The notes beneath the pieces are model-generated. The model saw only the letters and a list, made by a program, of their open reading frames with translations. It was not told the origin of the DNA and ran no database searches. Made by a program: the position numbers and the translations under genes. From Hydrangea macrophylla (taxonomy: Eukaryota > Streptophyta > Magnoliopsida > Cornales > Hydrangeaceae), in contig CM066983.1 in the NCBI GenBank assembly GCA_033977485.1, positions 60,197,010 to 60,261,009 of the forward strand: 64,000 bases of DNA, written 5' to 3'. Shown in pieces: positions 1-9,825 of the stretch (within the stretch, counting starts at the first letter, position 1; every line of letters starts with the position of its first letter).

Positions 1-283
1 TATTTAGCTGAATTCAAAGAACACTTCTAAATTTGTAGCTACAAGATCCCTAATTTGTTATTATTATTATAATTTATTATTTATTTATTTTAGTTTAGAG
101 AAGACAAGATCCACAATTCGTTAATTTGGTTTCTGTGAAGGTCAACAGGAATCAAGCTACAAAATGTAATTTCAATATTGTGGTTAATTTTTTCAAAGAA
201 ACAAATAGTATTCAAAATTGAAGGATATGTATGATCAAAATGAAAATGCAACTCATATGGCCTAGACAACCTTCCAAAACCCT
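1..283. other. Left flank of the retrotransposon cluster
   Basis: AT-rich sequence with no open frame, no LTR end and no similarity to the rest of the window that I can see. It ends in AATTG at 284-288, the left half of the target duplication of the large composite element. It is either original target DNA or an older decayed repeat. Confidence 0.5.
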
Positions 284-288
284 AATTG
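284..288. repeat. Target site duplication of the composite (partner 49660-49664)
   Basis: AATTG lies directly before the LTR start at 289 and again directly after the LTR end at 49659. A perfect 5-bp repeat 49.4 kb apart, exactly at both LTR termini, is the normal integrase footprint of one insertion. Confidence 0.8.
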
Positions 289-370
289 TGTTATACCCTA
301 TATCTTTAGTATATATTAATAAGATGAGATTCTATATGAATACTTTTACCATACTAAAAATTTAGTGTTC

Positions 371-534
371 AATCGATTGAACATGTATCAATCGATTGAA
401 GTGATGGCCTTTTCAATCGATCTTTGCGACCACGTTCAATCAATCGAAGCCTTATCAATCGATTGAAAGTGTGCCACCTGTCCTCAATCGATCGAAGTCG
501 TTTTGATCGATCGCGATCGATCGAACTTGTGTGT
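371..534. repeat. Palindrome array upstream of the TATA box, family A first LTR
   Basis: Repeated CAATCGATTGAA and GATCGATCGAA sites, several of them perfect palindromes on the core ATCGAT, spaced about 15-35 bp. The array stops about 50 bp before the TATA-like run at 586-594. Matching arrays lie at 19290-19482 in the middle LTR and 47525-47725 in the third LTR. Confidence 0.85.
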
Positions 535-585
535 ATATTTATCCCAGTTTCTGCATAAACACTGCCACCTTGCACCCTCAATTTC

Positions 586-594
586 TATATATAT
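586..594 (+). promoter_or_regulatory. TATA-like box of family A LTR
   Basis: TATATATAT follows the palindrome array and is followed by microsatellite-rich sequence, the expected U3/R position. The third LTR has a weaker equivalent near 47779. Confidence 0.5.
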
Positions 595-728
595 TGAACC
601 ATTTCGTGTGTGTGCGTGGTTGCTGAAAACCAGAGAGTTAGAGAGAGAGATTGTGTTTATATATACACAATCACATATATATACACACACACACACACAC
701 ATACACTCTTTCTATATATATACTTTTG

Positions 729-730
<2 letters not shown>

Positions 731-763
<33 letters not shown>

Positions 764-782
764 AGAAGAAGAAGAAGAAGAC
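731..782. repeat. GA and GAA microsatellites
   Basis: A (GA)n run followed by (GAA)n, with a short (AC)n run just before at about 681-700. These are simple repeats inside the LTR; shorter versions occur in the other family A LTRs. Confidence 0.9.
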
Positions 783-887
783 AGAACCACAAAAAGAAGA
801 GGAAGAAAAAGAAGACAGACCGAGAGTGGAAACAGAGACAAAGAGAAGGAAGGATGAGAGAGAGGAGAAGCCATTGGAGGAAGCTTG

Positions 888-2371
888 TGAAGGAAAAATT
901 AGGTTTCGAAAACTTAATTTAAGTAATTTATATGTGCAACAGAAAAACAAGTTTGTAAAACTTTATTGGTAGCCCGGATCTGCTACTCATCAACTCTATA
1001 GATGCGTAAAAGATAGGGGACAAGTGTATTACCTTACAGTCTTGAGCCCAATTCTGAATCTTCAAACTTCTGGATGGTGCAGCAACTTCTACTAGGTGAT
1101 TTTCACTCCAATGTCTCCTGCGAATACTTCAAGAGAGGCTAGAGATGGTGGGATCTTTAATAGGGAGGATAGAGAAGGTTTGGGAAACCCTAAACAGTTT
1201 CTACAGCTCTAGAATATGAAAAATGATGATTAAAATATTTTGTATGCAGCTGCCCTATTTATAGATTTCCAAACCAACTTTAACCTTCGATCGATTGAGG
1301 CACTTTCGATCGATTTGAACTTTTCTTAACATCAATCGATTGAAAATCTTTCTCTCGATCGAACCTGTCTTGATAAGATCCTCATGTGCCTTACCAAGCA
1401 TCCTGGTGGAGCAAAGAGTGGGACCTCCTAGGTTCTTTATTGTTGGCTTAGTCTAATTTGTTAATTCCCATGACCAAACTCTTTGATCAGCAAATTACCC
1501 AACTGATCAGTTAACGTTTACTCCACTATAAAACAATAGCTGAACTCCAATGCGAAAGAACAAATCCAAAACGATGTCTAGACTTGTACGGTGTACTAAT
1601 GCCCCTCTACCGTCAGTATCCATAATCATATTCAGGTAGTTGGATAAACTGTTACTGTCAACCAGAATAATGATTACATCTTTCATTCCTTGATGCCTAT
1701 TCACCCCTCATGATTACAAACATGATGATAACTCTTATAATCAAGACTGCAGTTCTCAGTAATCAACTTGGTGATATTCTCAAAGGAATGCTTACACTTT
1801 ATCAGAGGGTAGATTCTATCTTGACAATATATGTTCACAACCCTATGAACATGACATACCCAAGATACCCATGTGTTGATCTTTTATAGACATCACTGAT
1901 TGGTAAGTCAAAGCAGTCATATCCATAGTCTGTGTCCATAATTATCTCAAGATTAAGAAAACGTACCTTATACAAGTTATGAGTTCTTTTGACTATTGAC
2001 AGTTTTAAGTGTCAATAAAAAAGCTCATGGTCCGTTAATGTACTATAAGCACTATCATATTAACTAAGAGTCATACTCTAGTGATTGAGATTCATCACTC
2101 CATCCAATGGTAGTTAAACATGCTACAGTGTAAACCTGATGAGATATCCAGTCTTATCATCCATTGTAACAAATTCTAAGTATCAAAGAATAGTAATTCA
2201 TATCTCACTTATATGTATCTCATACACACACGAATTACTTACTATGATACATAAGGATTAACAGTCATCTCATGAAAGAAACACACATAATGAAGTGTAA
2301 AGCTGATATCCATATATTGAAATTCCAATGTCTCATACATAAAGTAATGGTTTGAGGGCACAATCCCAATA
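888..2371 (-). mobile_element. Solo copia-type LTR (family C), copy 1
   Basis: The insert is bounded by GCTTG at 883-887 and 2372-2376 and starts TGAAGGAAAA, ending CCCAATA. The third family A LTR reads uninterrupted at the equivalent place, near 48034. Length is 1484 bp. Much of it aligns with the LTR of the complete copia element in this window (15486-16978), so it is a related Ty1/copia LTR left after LTR-LTR recombination. No coding region lies inside. The strand is the inferred transcription direction, from the TATA box on the minus strand. Confidence 0.85.
1255..1372 (-). promoter_or_regulatory. Family C promoter: TATA box plus palindrome array
   Basis: On the minus strand CTATAAATAG occupies 1255-1264. 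Directly upstream on that strand, 1287-1372, are four or five ATCGAT-core sites. The second copy has the box at 20150-20159 and the array at 20183-20262. Confidence 0.65.
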
Positions 2372-2542
2372 GCTTGAAGCCGAAAGCTTTTCTAAACGTG
2401 ACTTTAACATCTTTATGTGAGTTCTAAACTCACTCTGTAGCCTAGGTGTGTTGTTTTACAAGTTTTGGATGTAAAGAATGAACACCAAATCACCCAAGAA
2501 ATTCTGGGCATTCACTGTCCAGTCTTTCAGAGAAGAAGACTT

Positions 2543-2645
2543 TCAAGCGATTGAACTTGGTTCAATTGATTAAAAACACTCAATTTTAATCTATTAAAAA
2601 TACTTCAATCGAGCGAGACCACATTGACTTCAATTGATCGAACAT
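2543..2645. repeat. Second palindrome array, family A first LTR
   Basis: Decayed ATCGAT-type sites spaced about 20-25 bp, some with C-to-T changes at the central CG. Equivalents lie at 40138-40235 and 48213-48303. They fall downstream of the presumed transcription start, inside a possible LTR intron. Confidence 0.7.
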
Positions 2646-3602
2646 CACAGAACATGATTATTTCTTTTGGTTATAATACATCTTGTTTAGTTGTTCCCAT
2701 ATTGATACGTACTTCTTATATACGATACTGTGGAATCAAGAGATAATGGAATGCAATAATGAGATAGCATTGTGAGAAACGTATTCAGGTTCGGGATATT
2801 AATTAATGGTTGATCCTAATCAAGTTTGATACTATGTTTTTTTTAATTAGAGTAGTTAGGCCACATGGGAATGTCATGTATTGGTGATAGATAATGTTAA
2901 GTAGGTTTTATTAGTTCTAGGAGACTTACTAGGACAGGCGTTGGTCGAGCATATGTCCTACGAAGCTATGGACTGTTAATATGTTCTATAATGCGGTGGA
3001 CCGGACCGATAGCCCAAAGATAGCTGGTAATCTGGTCATATGAACTATGACATGGTATACAGACGTAGGTTTCTATGACTTGCGGTGGACCAGAATTACT
3101 GGTAGATGTCATTAAGTCATGGAAATAGAACAGATGTGTCTTTGCTAGCGCTGAATTCCTAATATGTGGAGGATTGTGCATATGTTCTAATAAGGCGGGG
3201 GATGGACTGACGTGGTGTCCGTGACTGATAGTGGACTGTGAATAGGTATTCTCAAAATGTGGTAGATAGACGTAAGTGTCTATGACTTCCGGTGAATTGT
3301 GAATATGTATTCTCGAATGTGGTAGATAGGGTATTGGGGTATCCAGGAGCACTACAATCTGGTCTGCTTATTCATGAGTCAGATGTATGGGTTATTGTAT
3401 AAAAGACGTGAGTAACCGATTAATGAGTTTGGAATAGAGAGAAAGATATTATTAGTAGAACTATATTTTATGTCCTGCATAACTGGTTAAATCATTATAC
3501 CTACGATACTGTATTAGTTTCTATTCACCTAACTTCTAGGAAGTCGACGCCGTTTATGCCTGAACAATCTCAATCCATACTATGCTGTCCCTAACACTAC
3601 AG

Positions 3603-4165
3603 GGTAGGTAGTTGAGATGGCTGTCCAGTCAGACAGGTTTGTTATAGGAGAGGCTACATTAGCAGGGGCTATGGACATAGCAGAGGGATTTTCTATGATA
3701 GTCATCGACTCAGCCAACCAGGCGATGGTAGACATGATGGAAGACTCAGACGCAGTGATGGTTGATTATTAGGGGATTGGAGTTGTGATAAGAGGACTTG
3801 TCGTAACTGTGCACGATGATCCACCGGAGGAGATGGACCTTGCATCAGAGAATGAGGTACCACCAGCTAGATCAGATACTGATGACTTTTGAGTTAGGAT
3901 CTGTAGGATTTAGATTTTCTATCCATATCAGGCATGTTGTCCACTCTTTTAAGGATTTAACGATAGCAATTGACCGTAGCTCTTTTGTATAGTTAGCATG
4001 TAGTGGTATTGTAAATAGCTGACCTTAGCATTTGTATTAACTTATGTCCCATGCTGTACACCATTTGACTATTGTGTACTCCGCGATACATCAATTGATA
4101 TATATATATATATATATATAAATATACGAGTGTCTTTGAGGTATCTGTGACGTGGTTCTGACATA
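3603..4165 (+). other. Unassigned leader of internal copy 1
   Basis: No long open frame and no primer binding site recognisable. It matches 41199-41760 of copy 2 but not the last 406 bp of the third LTR, where a normal LTR end should be. A (TA)n microsatellite lies at 4098-4121. It may be a replaced or strongly diverged LTR end plus leader. Confidence 0.5.
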
Positions 4166-5338
4166 GTTTTTGTTACGAGCTTATGATATAGAACTGTTAG
4201 TTGTCCAGCTTATCCCAGAGGGTATGGACCCGATTGGCCTAGTCGAAGCTTTTATGAGAAGAATGGAGCATGTAAGTGATACCTACAATCATGCTACGCG
4301 TCAACCCCCTATCCACCACCCTGTCAGACCATTTCTACCAAGACAAACTATAACTAAGCTGCTAGAATGTTTTCATGGACTATGTCCTGAAAAGTTTGAC
4401 GCATTGACAGAGCCGTGGAAAGCAGAACAATGGCTATGAAAAATGGAGCTGATCTTTGAACTTTGAAGCTCTAGAATGTAACGAGCAAGAAAAGTGCAGC
4501 CTTGCTATGTTTTAGTTGACTTACGCCACTGCAGATTGGTGGGAGGTGGAACGAGCTACCATTGGATTTAACGCTACAAGGATGATGCCTTGGGAGACGT
4601 TCAAGGACAGGTTTCTAGAGAAGTACTTTCTAGAAAATGAGAAGGATCAGTAGGAGAATAATTTTCTCAACCTAGTCCGAGGAGGTTGCACTGTGAGAGA
4701 GTATACAACTCAGTTTGAGCGATTGTTGTGATTTTCTCCATACATGATCGACACCCCGCATCTCCGCCATAAGAAGATTAAGCAGTTTCATCAATGATTG
4801 AACCCCCATCTCCGCCATATGATGATCGGTCTCCTCAACCAAAGTTTCAAGGGATTAGCAAGACTAGTAGTGAGTCTGGAAAAAGATGCGCATCTAGTAC
4901 ACTGATAGCAGATGAACCGGCCCCAGCCATCGAGGAACTTTCAGCAGAGGAATTTATAGAACCCGTCGTCGAGGAATACCCAAGGTTGGAGACCTCAGGG
5001 TAATTTTCAAGGAAACAAGCGAACTTAGGATGGAACACAAGGGCGCAACAAAGTTATCCTCGACCTCAGCAATATCAATAGAATTAGCCACCACCTCAGG
5101 TGTTTCTTACTGCTCTACCACTGGGCAACAGAGGATATTTCAACTGTGGGATGGCCGAACATATTGCAAGGAATTGCACTACTTCTAAGAGCCACTGCCA
5201 TAATGATAAGTTCTGCTGCAACTACAAGAAGCTAGGGCACTTGAGCAAGGATCACTATACACCACGTGAGGATATTATAGGGCACCGATTTAGGGAATAC
5301 AAGGACCTCCAGGTCAGACTTGGGTGAATACAAATATT
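4166..5338 (+). pseudogene. Decayed gag, internal copy 1
   Basis: Gag capsid remnants can be followed across three frames. An 89-codon open stretch at 4170-4439 ends at a stop just after the conserved AEQWL. The WW of the gag core falls near 4540. Two zinc knuckles can be read at about 5136-5270, the first ending HIARNC and lacking its first cysteine, the second CCNYKKLGHLSKDH. Many stops and frameshifts are present, so no functional protein is possible. Copy 2 at 41761-42930 is decayed at many of the same sites. Confidence 0.75.
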
Positions 5339-5339
5339 C

Positions 5340-5771
5340 TTGAAGAAGCTGGCTTTTGACGTTGAAGAGCAGCAACATTTAGAAGGTACACTTATACTCT
5401 TTTACAGTCGAGTTAAAGCTTTATTTGATATTGGTGCTGCACGCTCATTTATTATTGTTAAGATTATGCACCAGTTGGGTTTAGAACCCCAGGCACTTGA
5501 GCCAGCACTTAATGCTGTGTCACCCTTGGGAGAGAGTTATGTTGGGTAAAGTGTGCAAAGATTGCCCATTAACCCTGGAAGATAGGAATCTTCTGGCAGA
5601 CTTGGTAGTTCTGCAATGTCAGAGTTTAACATTATCCTAGGAATGGATTAGCTTACCAAGTATGGTGCTAACTTAGATTGCCCTACTAGGACTATCATGT
5701 TTTTAATACCTGGATGTCCTACGATCAGATTTCAGTGTTAGCTAACGAGTGACATGTTTTTTATAAGTTAT
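5340..5771 (+). pseudogene. Decayed aspartic protease, internal copy 1
   Basis: The active-site stretch reads LFDIGAARSFI at about 5428-5460, with isoleucine replacing the usual T or S of the D-T/S-G triad. It is followed by the ILGMDW-type motif near 5630, where a tryptophan codon is followed by a stop. Copy 2 keeps DTG at the same site. The family cuts the polyprotein; this copy cannot. Confidence 0.7.
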
Positions 5772-6125
5772 TTGGCTATAATATGGAGTACGAGTATGGA
5801 ACTCACTATGGATCAGATTTCTACCATACAGGATTTTGAGGATGTATTCCATAATATTAATAGACTTCCACCGAAGAGAGAGATATACTTTTGCGTGGAG
5901 TTGACACAGAGAACACTACCGATTTCTAGGACTCCCTATTTGATGGCACCAACTGAGATGCTGAAGTTGAAGAAGCAAGTTCAGGAACTTGAGGACTTAG
6001 GATTTATTCGCCCAAGTATGTCACCTTGGGGAGCACCAGTATTATTCAGGAAAAAGAAGGATGGGATGCTTCGACGCTATATCGAATACAGAGAATTGAA
6101 CAAGGTTACAATTAAGAATAGTTAT
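5772..6125 (+). pseudogene. Reverse transcriptase, N-terminal part, copy 1
   Basis: Recognisable Ty3/gypsy RT: a PPKREI stretch, [11 protein letters not shown] and KKKDGMLR, then the [10 protein letters not shown] block. The frame is cut at the next codon by the family B solo LTR at 6126 and RT resumes at 8175. Together with copy 2 at 43372-43708 this shows the same interruption in both internal copies. Confidence 0.85.
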
Positions 6126-6227
6126 TGTAATACCCTGTATTTTGGAATGTATACTAATAAGTCAGATTTGGTATTTGTTCCTGTATACGTATATGATCCT
6201 TACCCTTTTGTTGGACATGTTTGAGTC

Positions 6228-6490
6228 CCAATCGGTTGCCATTATATCCCAATCGATTGACACTTTTTGGTTAGCAATCAATTGACATCTTTCCCAATTG
6301 ATTGCCATGCTGCTGACCTGTATTCATTACATGGCACTATCCCAATCGATTTCCCTTCATCTCAATCGATTGCCTTGAAATATCTGATACCAATCGATTG
6401 CCACTGAGCCTAATCGATTGCCACTTATAGAGATAAGTTTTCAACTTTGCTTCATGGATTGACATGTGGCACTCTCAAATTCTATAAATA
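6228..6490 (+). promoter_or_regulatory. Family B promoter: palindrome array plus TATA box
   Basis: CAATCGATTG-type sites repeat from 6228 to 6424. TATAAATA follows at 6483-6490. The copy 2 equivalent is 43812-44066 with TATAAATA at 44059-44066. Several sites have lost the central CG by a transition. Confidence 0.7.
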
Positions 6491-6883
6491 TGGATTCATT
6501 TCTTGCCCTTGGTTATTTTACAAATTTCTTAGGAGAGAGAGAGTTTTGATATATATACACACCCACATATATATATAAATATATACACAAAAGCATGCAT
6601 ACACATACACACACATACACTGCCTTGAGGTAGGGAAGAGGAGAAGAATAAGAAAAGAAAGAAATAAGAAGAAGAAATAGAGGAGATGCAGAGGAGAAGA
6701 GGATAGAGAAAGCTTGAAGACTTTGTATCCAAACACACCCCACACTCAACTAGGTGAGTTTAACTCAATTAGTTCCTTTTATATGAATGTTTATAAGTTT
6801 TATAGAAGTTCAGACGTAACAAACACATCCTTAAGACATTCATATATGCTATTTTGATAATTCTATTGGAAAAGACGAAGTCC

Positions 6884-7094
6884 CAATCGATTGGGCCATT
6901 TCCTAATCGATTGCCATCAGTCAGGACCCAATCGATTGGATAGTTTTCCAATTGATTGCCATTAGTTATAACCCAATCAATTTCCAAAGTTAGCAATCGA
7001 TTGGCTTTACTTTGGATCCAATCAATTGTCTTTTTCCTCAATCAATTATTATAGTTTTATCCCAATCGATTGGACCCTTGTCGTGATCGATTAG
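6884..7094. repeat. Second palindrome array, family B solo LTR copy 1
   Basis: About nine CAATCGATTG-like sites, intact and decayed, spaced about 20-25 bp, roughly 400 bp downstream of the TATA box. The copy 2 equivalent is 44402-44625. Confidence 0.8.
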
Positions 7095-7771
7095 TAATCA
7101 CAGAACATGGATTATTTCTTTTGTTTATTATATAAGGGGTTCGATTGTTCGATTTTCGAGTCAGACTTTTATTATGTGACTGTTGGGATAATTAGGGACA
7201 ACGTGATACCAAAGATAAGTATGGGGTGAATAGTGGATTAATGTTATAATATTAGTGATTATGTTCATCATTGAGTTCGATATCCGTTTTACTTCAATCA
7301 GAGTAGTCAGACCATAATGGGATTTATCATGTATCTATATTCGTACAGAACGTAGGTAGGTTTTGTGATTTCTGGGAATTGGACATGGGCAAATATTTGG
7401 TCATGTTATGTCTTTAATGAGTAGGGGATGGACTGACGTGGTATCCAAGACATGCGATGGATGGTATATATCCTTAACGAGCAATGGACAGAATAATGGT
7501 GTATCTATAAGTTTCGAATGATTGGGTTTATTCTTTCAGTCAAGGTATGCAGACTATCGTTCTTCGGATAATAAGACGATAAGGGTTAAGTAACGACGTT
7601 TGAATTAAGATGAAGATACTATTGCAACGCTATATCTTATTCATTTCATAACTTGTTATTATGTTATATAACTAGTGCCCTGTTAGTTTGTATTCACTCA
7701 ACTCTCAGTAAGCTGACGGCCATTATTACCTGGACATTCCCTATCTAGACTACCCTATTTCTCACATTACA

Positions 7772-7882
7772 GGTGATGATCACTACCAGGATGGTTACGA
7801 TATGGAGGAGTGCTCTGCTGAGTACGTGCTGGGGAAAGGAGGCGAGGATAGACATGACTATTACATTGACGACTACATTTAA
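7772..7882 (+). other. Short acidic, tyrosine-rich open frame after a possible 3' splice site
   Basis: Directly after CACATTACAG a 36-codon frame runs to TAA. It is rich in D, E, G and Y and includes YQDGYDMEE and YYIDDYI. Copy 2 has the same-length frame at 45296-45406, and the third family A LTR has a recognisable relative at about 49253. There is no ATG at its start, so it would need upstream exon sequence. Function unknown. Confidence 0.4.
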
Positions 7883-8174
7883 GCCAGTTGAAGAACTAGA
7901 TAGTTATTGGTTTTATTTCTGTTGAACTTATGTAGAATCGGTACTTAGGCATATGTTGCTTCCAAACCTTTTCGTAGTCCTGTGGGCAACTCTGATGTTT
8001 TTGTAATAACTAGAATGGTTGTAACATATTCAGTATATGTATATTATTTTTCTTGTTGTTCTATCAGACTAGTACTGTATGGTGCAGACAATTTAGTGAC
8101 ATTCATCCGTCACTCCCTATGGACCCAAAAAGGAAATTTATTTTTCTCTATTTTTGCTATTTTGGGGTGTGACA

Positions 8175-8471
8175 GGTATCGACTTCCTCGGATAGACGAT
8201 CAATTTGATCAGTTGCAAGGATAAAGGATCTTTTCAAAGATCGATTTACGTTAAGGATATCATCAGTTGTTAGTTCGACCAGAGGATGTGTCTAAGATTG
8301 CAATCAGAACGAGATACGGGCAGTATGAGTTCTTAATTATACCTTTCAGATTAGCAGTATTCATGGACTTAATGAATAGAGTATTCAGACCATATCTTGA
8401 TCAATTCATTATAGCATTCATCGATGATATCTTGATCTAGTCCAAGAAAGTGCAAGATCACAAGGAGGCTG
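8175..8471 (+). pseudogene. Reverse transcriptase, middle part, copy 1
   Basis: RT resumes after the solo LTR with YRLPRIDDQFDQL, continues through RYGQYEFL and reaches the catalytic block read here as FIDDILI (8419-8439). It stops at about 8466, where about 40 bp seen in copy 2 are missing and the truncated copia LTR starts. Confidence 0.8.
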
Positions 8472-9810
8472 CTGATCTTCAACTTCCAGCAGCCTCCACT
8501 AGATGATCTTCACCCTTATGACTCCTGCGGATGCCTGCCAGAAAGACTAGGGTTGGTGGGAACCCTAATGGAGAGGATAGAGAAGGTTTTGGGACTCCAA
8601 AACAGTTTCTGCAGCTTCTGACGTTTAAAACGATGAACAACTTTTTCCAGATTGCAGCTGCCCTATTTATAGATTCCCAGAACCGACCTAGACTTCGAGC
8701 GATCGAAGTGCATTCGATCGATCGAACATTCGATCGATCGAACCAGCTTCGATCGATCGAACCTGCAGACTTCAATCGATCGAGATATCTTCGATCGATC
8801 GAACCTGTCTGGACATCATCCTCAAGCATCTTTCCAAGCATCCTGGCGGAGCTAAGAGTGGGACCTCCTAGGCTCTTTATTGTTGGCTCAGACCAGTTTA
8901 TTAATTACCATGACCAAACTCTTTGATCAGCAAACTAACCAACTGGTCAGTTAACGTTTACTCCACTATAAAACGATAACTGAACTCCAACGCAAAAGAA
9001 CATATCCGAAGCGATAACTAGACTTGTATGTTGTACTAATGTCCCTCTACCGTCAGCATTCGTAATCATATTCAGGTAGTCGGATAACTGTTACTGTCAA
9101 CCTGAATCATGATTACTTCTTGTATTCCTTGAGTCCCATTCACTACTCATGATTACCAAACATGTTGATAACTCTTATCAACAAGACTGCAGTACTCAGT
9201 AATCGACATGGTGACATTCTCAAGGGAATGCTTACTCTGAAACAGAGGGTAGATTCTATCTTGACAATATATGTTCACAACCCTATGAATATGACATACC
9301 CAAGATACCCAGGTGTTGATCTTTTATAGACCTCACTGATTGGTAAGTCAAAGCAGCCATATCCACAGTCTGTGTTCATAATCGTCTCAAGATTGAGAAC
9401 ACATACCTTATACAAGTTATGAGTTCCTATTGACTGTTGACAGCATTGAGCGTCAATAGGAAACTCAGGTCCATCAATGCACTATAAGCACTAGCATATT
9501 AACCAAGAGTCACACTCTAGTGATTGAGATTTATCACTCCATCCAATGGTAGTTAATGATGCTACAGTGTATACCTGATGAGATATCCAGTCTCATCATC
9601 CACTGTGACAAGCTTTAAGTATCAAAGAATAGTAATTCGTATCTCATTGTATGTATCTCATACACACACGAAATACTTACTATGATACTTATGGATTAAA
9701 CAATCATCTCATGAAAGAAACATACATAATGAAATGTAAAGCTGATATCCATATATTAAAAAGTCAATGTCTAATACATAAAGTAATGGTTTGAGGGCAC
9801 AAACCCAACA
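8472..9810 (-). repeat. 3' LTR of copia element D, terminally truncated
   Basis: It matches 15640-16978 nearly base for base and ends at 9810 in CCCAACA. The first 154 bp of the matching LTR (15486-15639) are absent here. The palindrome array lies at about 8699-8806 and the TATA box at 8663-8672 on the minus strand. Confidence 0.92.
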
Positions 9811-9825
9811 AACTCCCACTTGCAC
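9811..9825 (-). promoter_or_regulatory. Polypurine tract of copia element D
   Basis: On the element strand the sequence GTGCAAGTGGGAGTT ends exactly at the 3' LTR start TGTTGGG. Its position and purine-rich content are those of the plus-strand primer. Confidence 0.85.

Larger units (their letters stand above)
289..3602 (+). repeat. First (5') LTR of family A, interrupted by a solo LTR
   Basis: It starts TGTTATACCC (canonical TGTAATACC in the other copies) and aligns with the third LTR over 289-887 and 2377-3602, about 1.8 kb once the inserted solo LTR (888-2371) is removed. Compared with the third LTR it has lost roughly 45 bp near 418. Past 3602 it no longer matches the third LTR, so its true 3' end is not recognisable. 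It holds two palindrome arrays, a TATA-like box and GA- and GAA-rich microsatellite DNA. Confidence 0.75.
6126..8174 (+). mobile_element. Solo gypsy-type LTR (family B) in RT, copy 1
   Basis: It begins TGTAATACC and ends GTGTGACA, 2049 bp. It is flanked by GTTAT (6121-6125) and GGTAT (8175-8179), a 5-bp duplication with one mismatch. RT coding continues directly on both sides. The ends resemble family A LTRs but the body is distinct, so it is a related Tekay-like family reduced to one LTR. Contents in order: palindrome array, TATA box, AG-rich leader, second array, a short acidic open frame, U5. Confidence 0.9.

Noticed and set aside
371..534. Naming the ATCGAT palindrome as an HD-Zip or DRE-type binding site
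   Set aside because: The half-sites CAAT and ATTG recall HD-Zip sites, but spacing differs by one base; the match to animal DRE (TATCGATA) is loose. I leave the binding factor unnamed.
484..972. Overlapping open frames rich in R, E, K or S
   Set aside because: They are translations of GA and GAA microsatellite DNA in the LTR leader.
8479..8926. Open frames with repeated SIDR or RSIE peptides (also 15647-16094, 15133-15450, 50532-50774, 369-581)
   Set aside because: The peptides come from translating the ATCGAT palindrome arrays. The same peptide appears on both strands because the sites are palindromic.
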